A stretch of 64,000 nt of DNA from Halocaridina rubra (GCA_037179515.1 JAXCGZ010017026.1:108501-172500), one strand, 5' to 3'; numbered from the stretch's first letter, positions 22,007-45,425 are shown. Translations and numbers: made by a program. The notes: a model not told the origin generated them from the letters alone.

Positions 22007-22114
<108 letters not shown>

Positions 22115-22319
22115 ATTGTGACACCAGGATGGGCCAAAAAAATGATAAAATAAAACTGCCTTTATCAGGCTGTAAAGAGAAACAGAGATGGAGAGTGTAA
22201 TGACCTGTCAGATGTGAAGGGATTATAAAAGATGTGTAATGAATCTTCAACTCTCTGCTGGGTTTTAATATACCTCCGCATTACTTTCATGTCTATTCCA
22301 ATAATTCTCCTTAGATCTT

Positions 22320-22323
22320 ATTA

Positions 22324-22382
<59 letters not shown>

Positions 22383-22455
22383 GGCAACAATAATTTTCCT
22401 TTAATGATGATTGTGGAGATTATTATCATCATCATTATTATTATTATTATTATTA

Positions 22456-22536
<81 letters not shown>
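22320..22536. repeat. (ATT)n arrays in foldback copy B, left half
   Basis: Two ATT arrays (about 22320-22382 and 22434-22536) separated by the inner-arm sequence GGCAACAATAATTTTCCTTT. Isoleucine-rich minus-strand frames here are translations of the repeat. Confidence 0.92.
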
Positions 22537-22537
<1 letters not shown>

Positions 22538-22650
22538 GGGCTCATCATTGTTTGTACATCTGTTGGTTTATTTACTTTAATAACTGTGTACAGTGCCCCT
22601 CCCTAGTTGGCTGGGACAAAGAGAGTGTGGGGGGTTGGGTAGAATAGATT

Positions 22651-22696
<46 letters not shown>

Positions 22697-22698
<2 letters not shown>

Positions 22699-23378
22699 TT
22701 TTATTTTATTAATTTATTGCGCCAAGGCGTCAGACATTACATCAATTCATACAAATAATGCTTCAAATGGATACAAAACCAAGAATAGAACATAGTTTAC
22801 AGGGAGGTGTACACATTGATAAAACATTGCTGCTTACTAACACACAACTCACAGTATGGCAGCACAGAGTGCATTATATGCAAAAGTAAAGCTCAGAGAA
22901 ACACAGAATACACAAACAGAATTATACAGCAACATACAGAATATATATGTATAATTCAATATAATTAATGGCCACCAAAGTGAGGATAACGAGCAAGAAT
23001 AACATCAAGGTTGTCATCATTAAGTAAAAATGAGCAGATCTGTATTAAGTTCTGACCTCGTGGTAAAACATCTCTCACTGTGGGGCACTGAAGACAATAG
23101 TGGTCAAGAGTGTTAGCATTAGGACGGTCGCATAATTTACAGGAGGTGTACAATGGCATATCTAGAGTCTGGGAGACCTGCCATAAAGGCCGATACCCCA
23201 TTCTGAGCCAAGCACTAACTACATTGTTTTTCCGCACCATTAAGCCGCGTCTGCGATACTTGTAGCGACTGTGAAGAAAGTGATCATGGTGCTGTATGGA
23301 CACACTGTTGGCCCTCTCCGTGTCCCTGCGCCGGACCGTCATGGCAAACCCAGCTGAGTAGATGATGTTACGTAGGCA
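22697..23378 (-). mobile_element. 3' fragment of a non-LTR retrotransposon (LINE-C), inside (GA)n
   Basis: Both edges are (GA)n (about 22655-22694 and 23379-23401), so it entered the central GA array of the foldback element and a stretch of GA was duplicated or split. Its 3' end is at the left, where the minus strand ends in AATAAATTAATAAAATAAAA. It contains one open frame (22965-23342). Confidence 0.75.
22965..23342 (-). pseudogene. LINE-C C-terminal domain (Cys/His motif)
   Basis: A 125-residue frame with GLMVRKNNVVSAWLRMGYRP and a CX2C...H...C motif: CKLCDRPNANTLDHYCLQCP. It ends ILARYPHFGGH. A terminal zinc-binding segment of this kind follows the RT (or RNase H) in several I/Jockey-type LINEs. 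No RT is present, so the copy is heavily 5'-truncated. The assignment rests on that motif pattern only. Confidence 0.65.
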
Positions 23379-23477
23379 TCGGAGAGAGAGAGAGAGAGAG
23401 AGAATCTTTAATTAACTCTTGTTCATTCAACCAAAACTACATTATTTATTGTAAAAATAATGGTTTAATTACAAATT

Positions 23478-23478
23478 C

Positions 23479-23545
<67 letters not shown>

Positions 23546-23570
23546 TAATAATAATCAAAGGAAAATTAAT

Positions 23571-23634
<64 letters not shown>
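23478..23634. repeat. (AAT)n arrays in foldback copy B, right half
   Basis: AAT repeats at about 23478-23554 and 23573-23634 around ATCAAAGGAAAATTAATG, the counterpart of the left inner arm. Confidence 0.92.
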
Positions 23635-23635
<1 letters not shown>

Positions 23636-23949
23636 GATCTAAGGAGAATTTTTGGAATAGACATCATGAGAGTAATGTAGAGGTATATTGAAACCCAGCA
23701 GAGAGCTGGATATTCATTACACATCTTTTATAATCCCTTCAGATCTGACAGGTCATTACACTCTCCATCTGTTTCTCTTTACAGCCTGATAAAGGCTGTT
23801 TTATTTTATAATTTTTTGGTCCATCCTGGTGTCACAATAATCTTAAAAAAAAAAAAAAAAAAAAAATTAAGGTGTTCTACTTTGCAAAAATTCACCTATC
23901 GCGACGGGTCCCAGAACCTAACCCTCGCAATAAATGAGGGATCACACTA

Positions 23950-24151
23950 TATGGTTAGTCGCCGTGGCTCAAGCGGTAGCATCCGCGACTCTGAGGCATC
24001 AGGTCGAGGGTTTGCGACCCGTCACGATCTGAGCTTAGCAAGGGCATGCACTCAGGGTAATGATTACATCTGCCAAAACAAGTCCTTCGCAAGAAGGCAG
24101 CCGTCCTAGCCATTGGTAGAAAAGGGAGTCTGTGACGTAAATCCAGAACTG
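23950..24151 (+). mobile_element. tRNA-derived SINE (family A), copy 3
   Basis: GTGGCTCAAGCGGTAGCATC (A box) and GGTCGAGGGTTTGCGACCCG (B box) are about 35 bp apart, followed by the same body and tail as copies 1 and 2. It begins within a few bases of the right end of foldback copy B. Confidence 0.9.
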
Positions 24152-24178
24152 ATATATATATATATATATACACACACA

Positions 24179-25234
<1,056 letters not shown>

Positions 25235-25320
<86 letters not shown>
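25235..25320. repeat. (AT)n microsatellite
   Basis: About 86 bp of AT between the Tigger-related element and the next unclassified block. Confidence 0.95.
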
Positions 25321-25323
<3 letters not shown>

Positions 25324-26526
25324 AGTTCTCAGAATAATGCGGAGATAGGTTCTCAGAAGTGACGGGTAAATGGAAAATCGCGTGAAAAAATGAGTCATTT
25401 TTCATAGAAAACAATGATAAAGGGCATAGTTTGTTCCACAACCCTCCAGACACACTATACCAGAGATATAAGATAAGTAAAACATATTTTATAAGTACAT
25501 AACAAAGCAGAATGACCTGTAGTTATTTATATTAACATGCAAAGAGTGTACAGTATAAAAGATATACAGATTTACTGTACAGTAATCAAATTATGCGATG
25601 GGCAACAGGCATACACTGGGACATGCATGGTGGCCAGTGTTTCCAGATGAAGCGGATGTTTTTATTTTCAAATGTATAGTACATTTTAAGATATATATTA
25701 ATTACAAGATGGTAGTACTGTAATTTACATAAAAATGTACTTCATCTTTAAGATACTTGAAAGAACTTACCAGCTTTCATGTAAATTTTTTATATTTATC
25801 AATTCTCTCATTCATCTATTCTGGCAACACTAATGGTGGCGGTGAGGATGAGGATGCAAACGTTTTGCCGCCTCCATATCAGCTGATGCACCCTCGCACG
25901 CTATTTCCCTGACAATCTTATATTGAAAGTTTGTTTGCTGTTTGTTCTTAATGCTTTTTTTCCATTATCTTCATAATATCCAATCGCATTAATCAGTAGA
26001 AGAGGAGGAGGATGCAGGAGAACGAACCTCTATCAGCAAACATTTTAGTCACACATCCGTATCAGCTGATGCACCCTGGCACGCTATTTCTCTGACGATA
26101 TTATATCGAAAATTTGTGTGCTGTTTGTTCTTAATGCTTTTTTTTCAACTTTCTTCATAATATTCGATCGCACTAAGCGGTAGAAGAGGAGGAGTGTGCG
26201 GGAGAATGAGCCTCTATCGGCAAACGTTTTGCTACTTCCATATCAGCTGATGCACCCTCGCACGCTATATTTCTGACAATATTATATTGAAAATTTGTGT
26301 GCTGTTTGTTCTTAATGCATTTTTTCAATGTTCTTCATAATATCCAATCGCATTAAGCGGTAGAAGAGGAGGAGGATGGTGGAAAAGTGCCTCCGAGGCG
26401 GTCAATTTTTTACTAAAATAAAAAAGAAAATTCGAATATGGGCGTTATTCACGAATTTCGTATTTTTTTACTATTATTTTTTAGGAGCGTTATTGAACTT
26501 TCGCGGTTAAAAAAGTGGAAAAAACG

Positions 26527-26529
<3 letters not shown>
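25321..26529. other. Unclassified repeat block between two (AT)n tracts
   Basis: Begins CCTAGTTCTCAGAATAATGC with a nearby echo GATAGGTTCTCAGAA, and ends in A-rich sequence with GCGTTATTCACG and GCGTTATTGAAC. It contains a 182-bp triplicated repeat (25846-26385). I find no convincing gene on either strand. Its position between (AT)n tracts suggests a non-autonomous mobile element, but I cannot identify terminal inverted repeats. Confidence 0.5.
25846..26385. repeat. Tandem repeat, three copies of about 182 bp
   Basis: The landmark CAGCTGATGCACCC recurs at 25880, 26063 and 26244 (spacings 183 and 181). Each copy continues GCACGCTAT..., TGTTTGTTCTTAATGC, CTTCATAATAT(C/T)C and AGTAGAAGAGGAGG or CGGTAGAAGAGGAGG. 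Divergence between copies is moderate. Confidence 0.9.

Positions 26530-26598
<69 letters not shown>
26530..26598. repeat. (AT)n microsatellite
   Basis: About 69 bp of AT; its last TA is the target site of the Tc1-like element at 26600. Confidence 0.95.
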
Positions 26599-26602
<4 letters not shown>

Positions 26603-26725
26603 TCAGCGTCAAAATATAAGGCGCAGGTGAGCACACGATGTTGATCAATTAAGTGAATGAATGAAACATAAGAAACACAATTGTTATTCCTTTGCTTTAC
26701 CTTTTATTCCTTTGAACATCTTCTC

Positions 26726-27013
26726 TTAGTACTTTGTGGGGTTTCCCTTTCGTTGTATACATTCCTGAAGTTGCTTAGCAACACAGTTTGCTAGTGATTG
26801 TAGCAAGTCAAGTGGCAGGTTTGCCCACAAGTGACGCACAATCGTCTCAAGCCTAGCAACAGTTGAGGTGTCAATTTTGCTTAATTTTTGTTTCATATAA
26901 GACATATTGCCACCTCTCCGGTTCCCAATGTTAATATTTCTTGAAAAATCTATCCTCAATTTTTTCTGCCTTTGCGTGAGGCCTGGTTTCCTACGAGAAC
27001 AAAGCTGTGGCAT
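26726..27013 (-). pseudogene. Tc1-like transposase second DNA-binding part joined to its C-terminus
   Basis: The frame reads CSRRKPGLTQRQKKLRIDFS (linker after the second helix-turn-helix), then VRHLWANLPLDLLQSLANCV and ECIQRKGNPTKY, the usual end of Tc1 transposases (W..LP..LLQSL.. ..I..KG..TKY). The catalytic D, D and E/D blocks that should lie between are absent, so the deletion fused the two ends. Confidence 0.82.
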
Positions 27014-27138
27014 CCAACATCGTCATGGATACAGCGCTGCACTGTCCTTAACAATACGTGCTGTAGAAATTTGCTGTTAAATTCCTTCAATTCCTTTGCT
27101 GTGATTGGGCTGGGTGTCAACTAGTCTCTTGACAACGT

Positions 27139-27351
27139 TCACTGTCCTTTGTGGTATAATTTTGGGTCTTCCAATCTTAGCTTGGCAACAGGTAGGGATT
27201 GTCGACCGGTGTCACAGTACTCCTCGGTGAGGCGTTGAACACTACGGAGGCATACACTTGTTTCCCTTGGTATTTCCTTCATGGTGTGGCCCATGTTGAA
27301 GAGAGCCATGATTGCTCTGACATCTTCTTTGGTGGTCAGCCTCCTTGACAT
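27139..27351 (-). pseudogene. Tc1-like transposase N-terminus (helix-turn-helix)
   Basis: Starts with ATG 27351 (MSRRLTTKEDVRAIMALFNM). The pattern MALFNMGHTMKEIPRETSVC followed by RSVQRLTEEY is the first paired-like helix-turn-helix of Tc1/mariner transposases, which binds the TIR. It then runs into GRPKII-like sequence in another frame (about 27160) and stops. Confidence 0.85.
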
Positions 27352-27597
27352 TGTGTGTTAGGAATAAAACTCACAAAGTCCACAATAACATGGAGGAGTA
27401 AACAACACACTCTGCAGGAGGCGCAGCACATTTAAACATGAAAAAATAACTGACAGATAATTGGCAACACTTAATTCATGGTGATTGAGTCAGCTGATTG
27501 TCCTGCCTGATGTACGATTACACAATGGATTATTGTAGCAATCAGGAAAGCTGACGCCCCTGTGCCTTATATTTTGACGCTGACTGTATATTTAAGC

Positions 27598-27811
27598 TCC
27601 CCTACTTACGAACAACCGAGTTCTGGACATTCATAGATACAAACAGGAACTTACCCTTTATCTACCCATCTATTAATGTATGTATCACTGTACTATATCG
27701 TATTATTACATTATTATTACGGTATTAAAATTCATAAATACTGTACACTTTGTGTTTTAAGTAGTAGATAAGTGTCTTCAGCCTAAGTACTGTACAAAAC
27801 TGCATAAGTAT
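27598..27811. mobile_element. Tigger-related terminal fragment
   Basis: Begins CTCCCCTACTTACGAACAAC, the inverted form of the GTTGGGGAG end seen at 25200-25236 and 30900-30925, and contains AGTGTCTTCAGCCTAAGTAC, shared with 25095-25120. It lies between the Tc1-like element and Tigger 27813. No coding sequence. Confidence 0.6.
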
Positions 27812-28209
27812 AGCAGGTCCTCGTATACGTCGTTCCAAGTTACGTCGTTTCACCGTTATGTCAGAGGTCAATAAATAGTTAATAAATTAAGTTTCTGACC
27901 TACCAGGATGGTGTGGTAAATTCAAACCACACGCCCCGAACAGTTTGTTAGAGCATTGGACGAATACACAGCTAGCAGCATATATATATCATATTATACC
28001 TTTATTTATTTTTATATATTTGGTTATATTGAAGGATTAAATTGAATTTAGAAAAAAACACACCCAGCTGTAAATAAGATTTTATTTGAAATACACAAAA
28101 ATTCACAGATAACATCACAGGTGGATACGTATTTATCAAGTTAATGACTTTGTATGTTTATATATATGGTTATATTGAAGAATTAAATGTAAAAAAGAAA
28201 AAACTGACA

Positions 28210-30474
28210 TTACTGTGCCTCCCAAGCATGCTAGTGATAGTTCTGAAGGCAGTGCTAAGAAAATAAAAGCCATCACCATGGAAAAGAAAAGGAGTAAACC
28301 GTGCTGAAAAGGGAAAATCTTCTATAAACATTGGCCGCAATCTTGGATTAGCCCGTACGACCATGGTCACAATCATCAAAGACAAAGATCGCATCCGTGA
28401 CCACATGAAAGGTTTGACTCCTATGATGTCTACTGTGATCACTAGGCAGTGTAGTCGCCTTATGGTCAAAGTGGAGAGATTACAAGTGCTTTGGCTTGAA
28501 GACCAAAATCGATGGCTCATCCCAATAAGCCTTATGCTAGTACAGGAAGAGGCTACATTTTTTTTTTTTTTTTTTTAAGAGTGTGACACCGGGACAGGCA
28601 GAAACTGCCCTCATCAACAAAGGCCCGGGCACGAGAAAATACCAAGACGAAGGAAAAAAAAAAGGTTAAGGGCAAAGCAGAGATGAGGTAATGTCTCACA
28701 AAGGAAAACGACAGACAGAAAAAAACAGTCAAAGTATTGAGGACACGGAGATATGGAGGACTAGGCTCTGAGATGACGATAGATCTGCTTTTTGAAGGTT
28801 GAAAGGTCATAAGAATTAGGAAAGACAGAAGGAGGAAGAGAGTTCCAGAGTCTGGAGGTAGATGGGAAGAAGCAGTTGCTGCACCGACCAATCCGAGAGC
28901 TACAAATCTCCACACAGTACCTGTGAGATGAGGCCGCTTGGCGAGTGTTACGCGGCCTCGGCAGTGGAGGAGGGATGCAACTCGCCAACTCATCAGAGCA
29001 GCGATGGAAGCAGTAGCGATAGAAAAGCGAAAGGGAAGATACCTCACGGCGAAGAGAGAGAGAATCCAGGTTAGAAGTAAGAGAAGGATCATTAATGAGT
29101 CTGACTGCCTTAGATTCAACCCTATCAAGAAATTGTTGGAAGCCTTGAAAAGAGAAAAAGGGGAAGTTAGTGCGGGTGAAGACTTTGTGGCTAGAAGGGG
29201 TTGGTTTAATAGTTTTAAGGCTTGTGTTAATTTGCATATTATAAGAGTGCAAGGTGAAGCTGCTAGTGATGATGAGGAAGCAGCAAAAATGTTTCATATT
29301 ACTTTGGCTGAGATAATAAGGGAGGGAGGTTACCATGCTGAACAGGTATTTAACGTGGATGAGACTGGCTTATTCTGGAAGTGTATGCCTAGTCGTACGT
29401 ACATCACAAAGGAGGAGGAGACAGAACCAGGCCATAAAGTCAGCAAGGAGAGATTGACTTTGCTATTGGGAGCTAACGCTGCTGGAGACTGTAAACTGAA
29501 CCCCTTGTTGGTTTATTTGGCAGAAACCCCAAGGGCGTTTGGAAGGGTCAATGGCCAGTCATCTGGAAATCAAACAAGAAGGCTTGGATAGCCCTTCAAA
29601 TATTTGAGGACTGGTTCAGCAATCATTTTATTCTTGAAGCAGAGAGGTACTGTGTTTCTAAGGGTCTGTCCATTAAGGTGTTGTTAATCCTGGTCAGTGC
29701 CTCTGGACACCCTGCCCATTTAGATGACTTTAATCCTAATGTAAAGGTGGTTTACCTTCCTTCTAATACCACTTCCCTGTTGCAGCCAATGGATCAGGGG
29801 GCCATTGCCGCTTTAAAATACTACTACCTCTAAAGAACAATCGTTCTGGCTCTCAAGGCAGCTGAGAAGGACAAGAACTTAACTCACAAGGACTTCTGGA
29901 AGTTGTCCAATATTCTTCATGCTGTGAAGAATATTGCTTATGCTTGGGATTAAGTGCTGCAAACCAACTTGAATGGGATATAGAAAGAAACATGCCCCTA
30001 TTTTGTGAATAATTTCCAAGGCTTTGAGGAGACACTTAAGGCTGTAACCAAGAACTTAGTTGTCATGATTAAGGAGCTCAAGTTGGAGGTGGAAGCTGAT
30101 GATGTAAAAGAGCTCCTGGAATCTCATGGCAAGGAGTTATCTACTGAAAACCTCGTTCAACTGGAAGAGCAGATGATTGAAGAGAAGGAACAATTACCAA
30201 GCCCAGAGCCCAAGAGATTCTCAACCAAGGAATTAGAAGAAACATTTGCCCTGGCAGAGGAACTGCTGGCAATGCGCGAGGCTGAGGACTCCAACGTTGC
30301 CAGGTACAATAAGGTGGAGAGAGGAATCAATGATGCCCTGTGGTGTTACAAGGAAATATATGAGGAGAAGAAGAGGGCATCCTTCCAGACTCACCTTGAC
30401 CAATTCTTCGTGAAGGTAGAGAGCCCCCACCAAAGGATCCTGTGCCTCCTACCTCAAGTGCCTCTACCTCTATA
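28210..30474 (+). pseudogene. Tigger family-1 transposase, broken
   Basis: Starts near 28210 (PPKHASDSSEGS-like, ATG lost) with the helix-turn-helix at 28270-28400 (SINIGRNLGLARTTMVTIIK). The LINE insertion splits it after QEEAT. It resumes with KLLEALKREKGEVSAGEDFV and the first DDE block, EQVFNVDETGLFWK (about 29338-29380). The second block reads LLILVSASGHPAHLDDF, where the catalytic Asp-Asn of LDNA has become Ser-Ala. The third block, SLLQPMDQGAIAAL, is present. Stops occur at about 29590, 29832 and 29952. The C-terminal acidic region is open at 30005-30474 (KELKLEVEADDVKELLESHG). Confidence 0.87.
28558..29131 (-). mobile_element. LINE-A 3' fragment inserted in the Tigger transposase
   Basis: On the minus strand it starts at TTGATAGGGTTGAATCTAAG (as at 12078 in LINE-A), keeps the C-terminal tail and 3' UTR, and ends in a run of A (28558-28576). 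It is about 570 bp. The tail is better preserved than in the longer copy: RYCFHRCSDELASCIPPP, FFPSTSRLWNSLPPSVFPNS and FKKQIYRHLRA. No clear target duplication is visible. Confidence 0.88.
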
Positions 30475-30933
30475 GTCACCTGCCCCAATACCAGCATTAT
30501 GTTATTTCGCCTCTCCAGACTCGCCTGCCCCAGTCTCTTCAGCACGTGCCTCTCCAGCTTTCACCTCCTAATATGCCAGTCTCTCCCTCCCTTGCAATGC
30601 CCCTTCCAGTATGCAAGCCGACTACAAGAATAAAGGTAAGCAAATATGCACTGTAATGTAGTGTAATTTTACTATTGATACATTTTAAAGGTAAACAATA
30701 CTATTAGCTTAAGTTTTAGTATTTTATATTATAGATTAATAACCTATATTTTCCTGTTTTAAATTATTTATTTTTAACATAGGTTGGGGGACCTAGGTTC
30801 GGATTTAGGTCTTTTTCTACTTATGTCGAAGTCCAAGTTAAGTCAGCTGTCAGGAATGGAACCCTGACATTAAGCACAACTTACGAACTGACTTCTGGGA
30901 CCAAACTCGTTCGTAAGTTGGGGAGTGTCTGTA

Positions 30934-32590
<1,657 letters not shown>

Positions 32591-32600
32591 TATATATGCG

Positions 32601-37517
<4,917 letters not shown>

Positions 37518-37549
37518 ATAATTATTATTTATTATTATTATTATTAGTA

Positions 37550-37608
<59 letters not shown>
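37518..37608. repeat. (ATT)n microsatellite
   Basis: ATT repeats with a few interruptions, directly followed by the SINE-like repeat C. Confidence 0.93.
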
Positions 37609-37745
37609 GGAGACCATGGAAGCCACGTGGATAAAATGCTTGACTCGTGAGTTGACAGACCCACAATCAAGCCCACCATGGAGCGATAGGAATGACATCC
37701 AGCCTTAATTCCCCACCAACACTCTGTCCACCCCCCCCCCTTTTG
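37609..37745 (+). repeat. Dispersed repeat C, copy 1 (possible SINE)
   Basis: Shares GACCATGG, GAGTTGACAGACCCACAATC and CCACCATGGA with copy 2, and CCAGCCTT.ATT.CCC with copy 3. The part AGCCACGTGGATAAAATGCT followed by ACCCACAATCAAGCC has the spacing of weak A and B boxes, so a tRNA origin is possible but unproven. It ends in a C-run at 37731-37740. Confidence 0.62.
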
Positions 37746-37812
37746 TAAGAAGTATCATCTGCTGACTCTGCATTAATGATTGTAAAATACTAGAAAAATT
37801 AATAAAATTATT

Positions 37813-37963
37813 GGACCAGGTGATGATTAGCAACCACCAGTACATTCAACAACTCCGTTGAGTTAGGTTAGGATTAGTTTGAAGAGATTAGGTTAATGCC
37901 TAACCTAACCTAACAATTTACGAGATTATTTAATGTTCTGGGGTCATAAACTTTACCTGATCC
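37813..37963. mobile_element. TTAGG-bearing MITE, copy 1 (151 bp)
   Basis: Inverted ends GGACCAGGTGATGATTAGCA and GGATCAGGTAAAGTTTATGA (right end reversed), with CCAGTACATT/CCAGAACATT inside. The centre holds GTTAGGTTAGGATTAG and, inverted, GCCTAACCTAACCTAAC. The flanks AAATTATT and AAACGATC match at five of eight positions, a decayed 8-bp duplication. Copies 2 and 3 are at 44945 and 53216. Confidence 0.75.
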
Positions 37964-39853
37964 AAACGATCATAATCAATGGCAAAATTGTATAAACAAT
38001 TCCATTCCAATAAGTAAGTTGAGAAACATTCCCCGACGAGGGTTGAGTACATGGCCTAACGATATTTTTCTTTCCTTTAATGCTTAGTTAAGTCCTCCCC
38101 ATCCCGATATATATTTATAACATATCTAAATATCCCCAAATATATTTAAAGCCAATCAAATATTTTTCTCTGAATTCTTAAATGATTTAGCTATCCCAGA
38201 CTGACACGAGCACTTTACATAGATATTTTAAGTTTTTACCAAAAGCCATTCTCCGCATATTTCCCAGCACAAAGGCCTTTATCCTTTACAGCAAAATATA
38301 TATTACAAAATTTCATATTATTCTATAGTGGAGTTTTTTTTAGCTATTAAAACAAAATAATATAATTTCAACGCAAACCAGTATTCTGAATAAAAAAAAA
38401 CGGAGAGAAAAAGACTAAACCATCCATTTTTCATAAAGAAATGGTCAAGATGCTTTAAGAACCTCTTCATAAGTCTTATTTATACCTAATCAAATACTAA
38501 TTTGTTGACGTATATGTTTAAAACTTACGTTACCCAATCCAGAAAAACCAGTACAGTACTTTGGTAAAAATCACTCAAAACATTTTTTCATTTTATTTTA
38601 TTCAATGATCTTAGTTCACATGAATGATTTTCATCAACGTAACAGTTTTCGGTGCTACTTTGGTTGGTTATTTAAAAGGAAAATATATCTACACCGTAGA
38701 TATTCTAGCGATAAACAGCATGTACATCGGCTAAAAATGCTAACTAGAGGTTAGGTTAGGTTATAGACACAATATAAAGTGTAGATGGCATACCAAAGTA
38801 GATTCATGACTCGTTGATAACAAGCCAAATTAGCATCCAGTTTTTCATGAGTGGGCGATGCGAGTTTTACAAATATACGTCAAAGAATTACTTTTAGGAT
38901 GAGGTATAAAAGTAAGTTACAGATGGGTGCATAAAACGAATCTTAGCCCTATACCCTTAATTGTAAATGAGTAATAGATGAATCAGCATTAGGTGCAATA
39001 TCCTTACGCATAAATACGCAAGATTTTCATACATCCATCTACAATGTTTACCCAGGGGTTCGTTACCCACAGCACAGCCATACTAGCGTTCATTCATTAC
39101 GTGGCTGGGACTAATTTTAATATAAACTTTTGTCAAAAGCCTCTTGAATTTCTGATAAGCCATTAGTTAAGGACGGAGGAATGGAATAGTTTTTTTTTTC
39201 TAACTTTTAGAACCTTTATAAGTATTGTCAATAAGAGCAGAATGTAAATACTAATGGTGAAACGGAGACATGAACTGGTGCTGCCCTTTACAAATCATAC
39301 CAATGCACAAAGAAATGAGGTTCATATTGTCAGGATGCATTCTATATACTATGCAATACATTCTCACGTGATTGATCAGGGGCCATGGCCAGAAATTTCA
39401 ATTCTGGTTGCAGTGATTATTAATGTCATATTTTAGGTGTAATAATGGAAATATTTAAAAATAATAATAAAAGACCAGCAAAAATTTCTTGGTAGAAAGC
39501 AGAGTAACATACCGTACATAATCAATACAGATTCAAAACACAATACTTTCAAGTCCACCGTACAGTAAAAAAGCAGAACAGATAAACACAAAACTATTGC
39601 CAATTTTTAAAAATATCTAAGCTATCAATCCCGTAATGTCTCTTCTTTTACAGTCCTTTTGATAATAGTAACAATATTCTGTTAATAAAAGGTGAAAATT
39701 TTCTACATGACATCTTAAGTTCCCATCGTACTTTGGATCTTCTGTCTCAAATTTCTGATCTAGAGATAAAGAGAGTAAAGCTTCTAGAGTTGTATTCAAA
39801 AGTTATACACAGCAAGTATCTAGTAATATAATAACCTTAAACTGTGGAAGTGA
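37964..39853. other. AT-rich sequence without recognisable genes
   Basis: No coding motif seen. A short TTAGGTTAGGTTA run lies at about 38752-38765. The small open frames here have no family signature. Confidence 0.6.
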
Positions 39854-40010
39854 GTGGACCATGGTAGCCAAATAGCCAGCTTGCTCAACTCTGGAGTTGA
39901 TAGACCCACGATAGAGACCACCATGGAATGCTAAGAAGGGCAGCCACAATTTCTCAAGGATCAATTGTCGAACTGATCCCATTGACAGGCTGAAAAACCT
40001 ACCTGAGAGT
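39854..40010 (+). repeat. Dispersed repeat C, copy 2 (possible SINE)
   Basis: TGGACCATGGTAGCC, GAGTTGATAGACCCACGAT and ACCACCATGGAATGC align with copy 1. More diverged towards the 3' end. Confidence 0.6.
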
Positions 40011-40325
40011 GGAAACATTGAACTTTGTGAAAGTGAACAGCACACATGATTTTAATATTAGTGAGGTTGGATTCATAAATTTAGATTGATCTAACACCTG
40101 GGAAGAGAGAAAAAAAATGATAGCTATCAAGAGAACATCATTTAATAATGACGATTAAAAAAAATAATTTCCTCATAGTTTTTTCAATAGATGGATGGAC
40201 AAACAATTCAAGAAGACATTTAAAGGTTACATACCACAAAATAAAAAAACTTCTGAAGCTTTTGTAATTTCAGAACCGTCATTTTATGAATATTTAAGTA
40301 AACCGGGGCAGTATATACTTTCAAA

Positions 40326-44944
<4,619 letters not shown>

Positions 44945-45100
44945 GGATCAGGTAAAGATTAGCGATCCCCAGTGCATTAGATATGCGCATAAATTGTTAG
45001 GTATGGTTAGGTTGGTCATAAAACTAATCTATCCCAATCTAATCTAACATTTCCCATACTTTTTTCAATGTACTGGGGGTCGCTAATACTTACCTGATCC
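44945..45100. mobile_element. TTAGG-bearing MITE, copy 2 (156 bp)
   Basis: Well-preserved inverted ends: GGATCAGGTAAAGATTAGCG (left) and GGATCAGGTAAGTATTAGCG (right, reversed), followed by A(T/C)CCCCAGT. The centre contains TTGTTAGGTATGGTTAGG. Flanks CGAAACTG and CAAAACCT agree at five of eight positions. Confidence 0.82.
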
Positions 45101-45425
45101 CAAAACCTATCTCGGCTAGTATTCTAAAATGAGTATGAATTTTTTTTTCCTAAAGATTGCCCATTTTACCCATGAGATCTTGTGGATTTAAATAAAAATA
45201 ATTGATTATGGGATAGAGTTCTAAGTCTCCGTAAAATTTATGAGAGATATTTAACATTATCATCATTCTCAAGTTACTATGAAGTGAATCAAAGGCAAAT
45301 AACACTATTATATAAAAAAATATCAATAAGACCGAGTACATTTGTAAGAGAACAAAACTGAAGCTTCCATTCAGAATTATCTATAAATGCTGCTGTATAT
45401 CCCATCTGACTAATGCCACTATATA
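45101..45425. other. AT-rich spacer
   Basis: Between the MITE and the foldback palindrome; no gene or repeat recognised. Confidence 0.55.

Larger units (their letters stand above)
26600..27586 (-). mobile_element. Tc1-like DNA transposon, internally deleted (987 bp)
   Basis: Terminal inverted repeats of about 28 bp with one mismatch (CAGTCAGCGTCAAAATATAA at both ends) are flanked by TA at 26598-26599 and 27587-27588. The transposase is on the minus strand and keeps its DNA-binding N-terminus and its C-terminus but has lost most of the DDE core. At 987 bp it is well short of a typical 1.3-1.6-kb Tc1 element. Confidence 0.92.
27813..30931 (+). mobile_element. Tigger/pogo DNA transposon, family 1, interrupted by a LINE
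   Basis: Starts at GCAGGTCCTCGTATACGTCG after TA (27811-27812) and ends GGGGAGTGTCTG before TA (30932-30933). About 3.1 kb. The order is 5' TIR, subterminal modules (about 28000-28190), helix-turn-helix, a LINE-A tail in antisense (28558-29131), the DDE domain, an acidic C-terminus and the 3' end. It is the most complete family-1 copy here and shows what is missing from the copies at 6773 and 49322. Confidence 0.85.

Noticed and set aside
37862..37915. TTAGG runs as a true telomere or interstitial telomere
   Set aside because: The runs are short and degenerate, occur inside a MITE with defined ends, and recur in its other copies.
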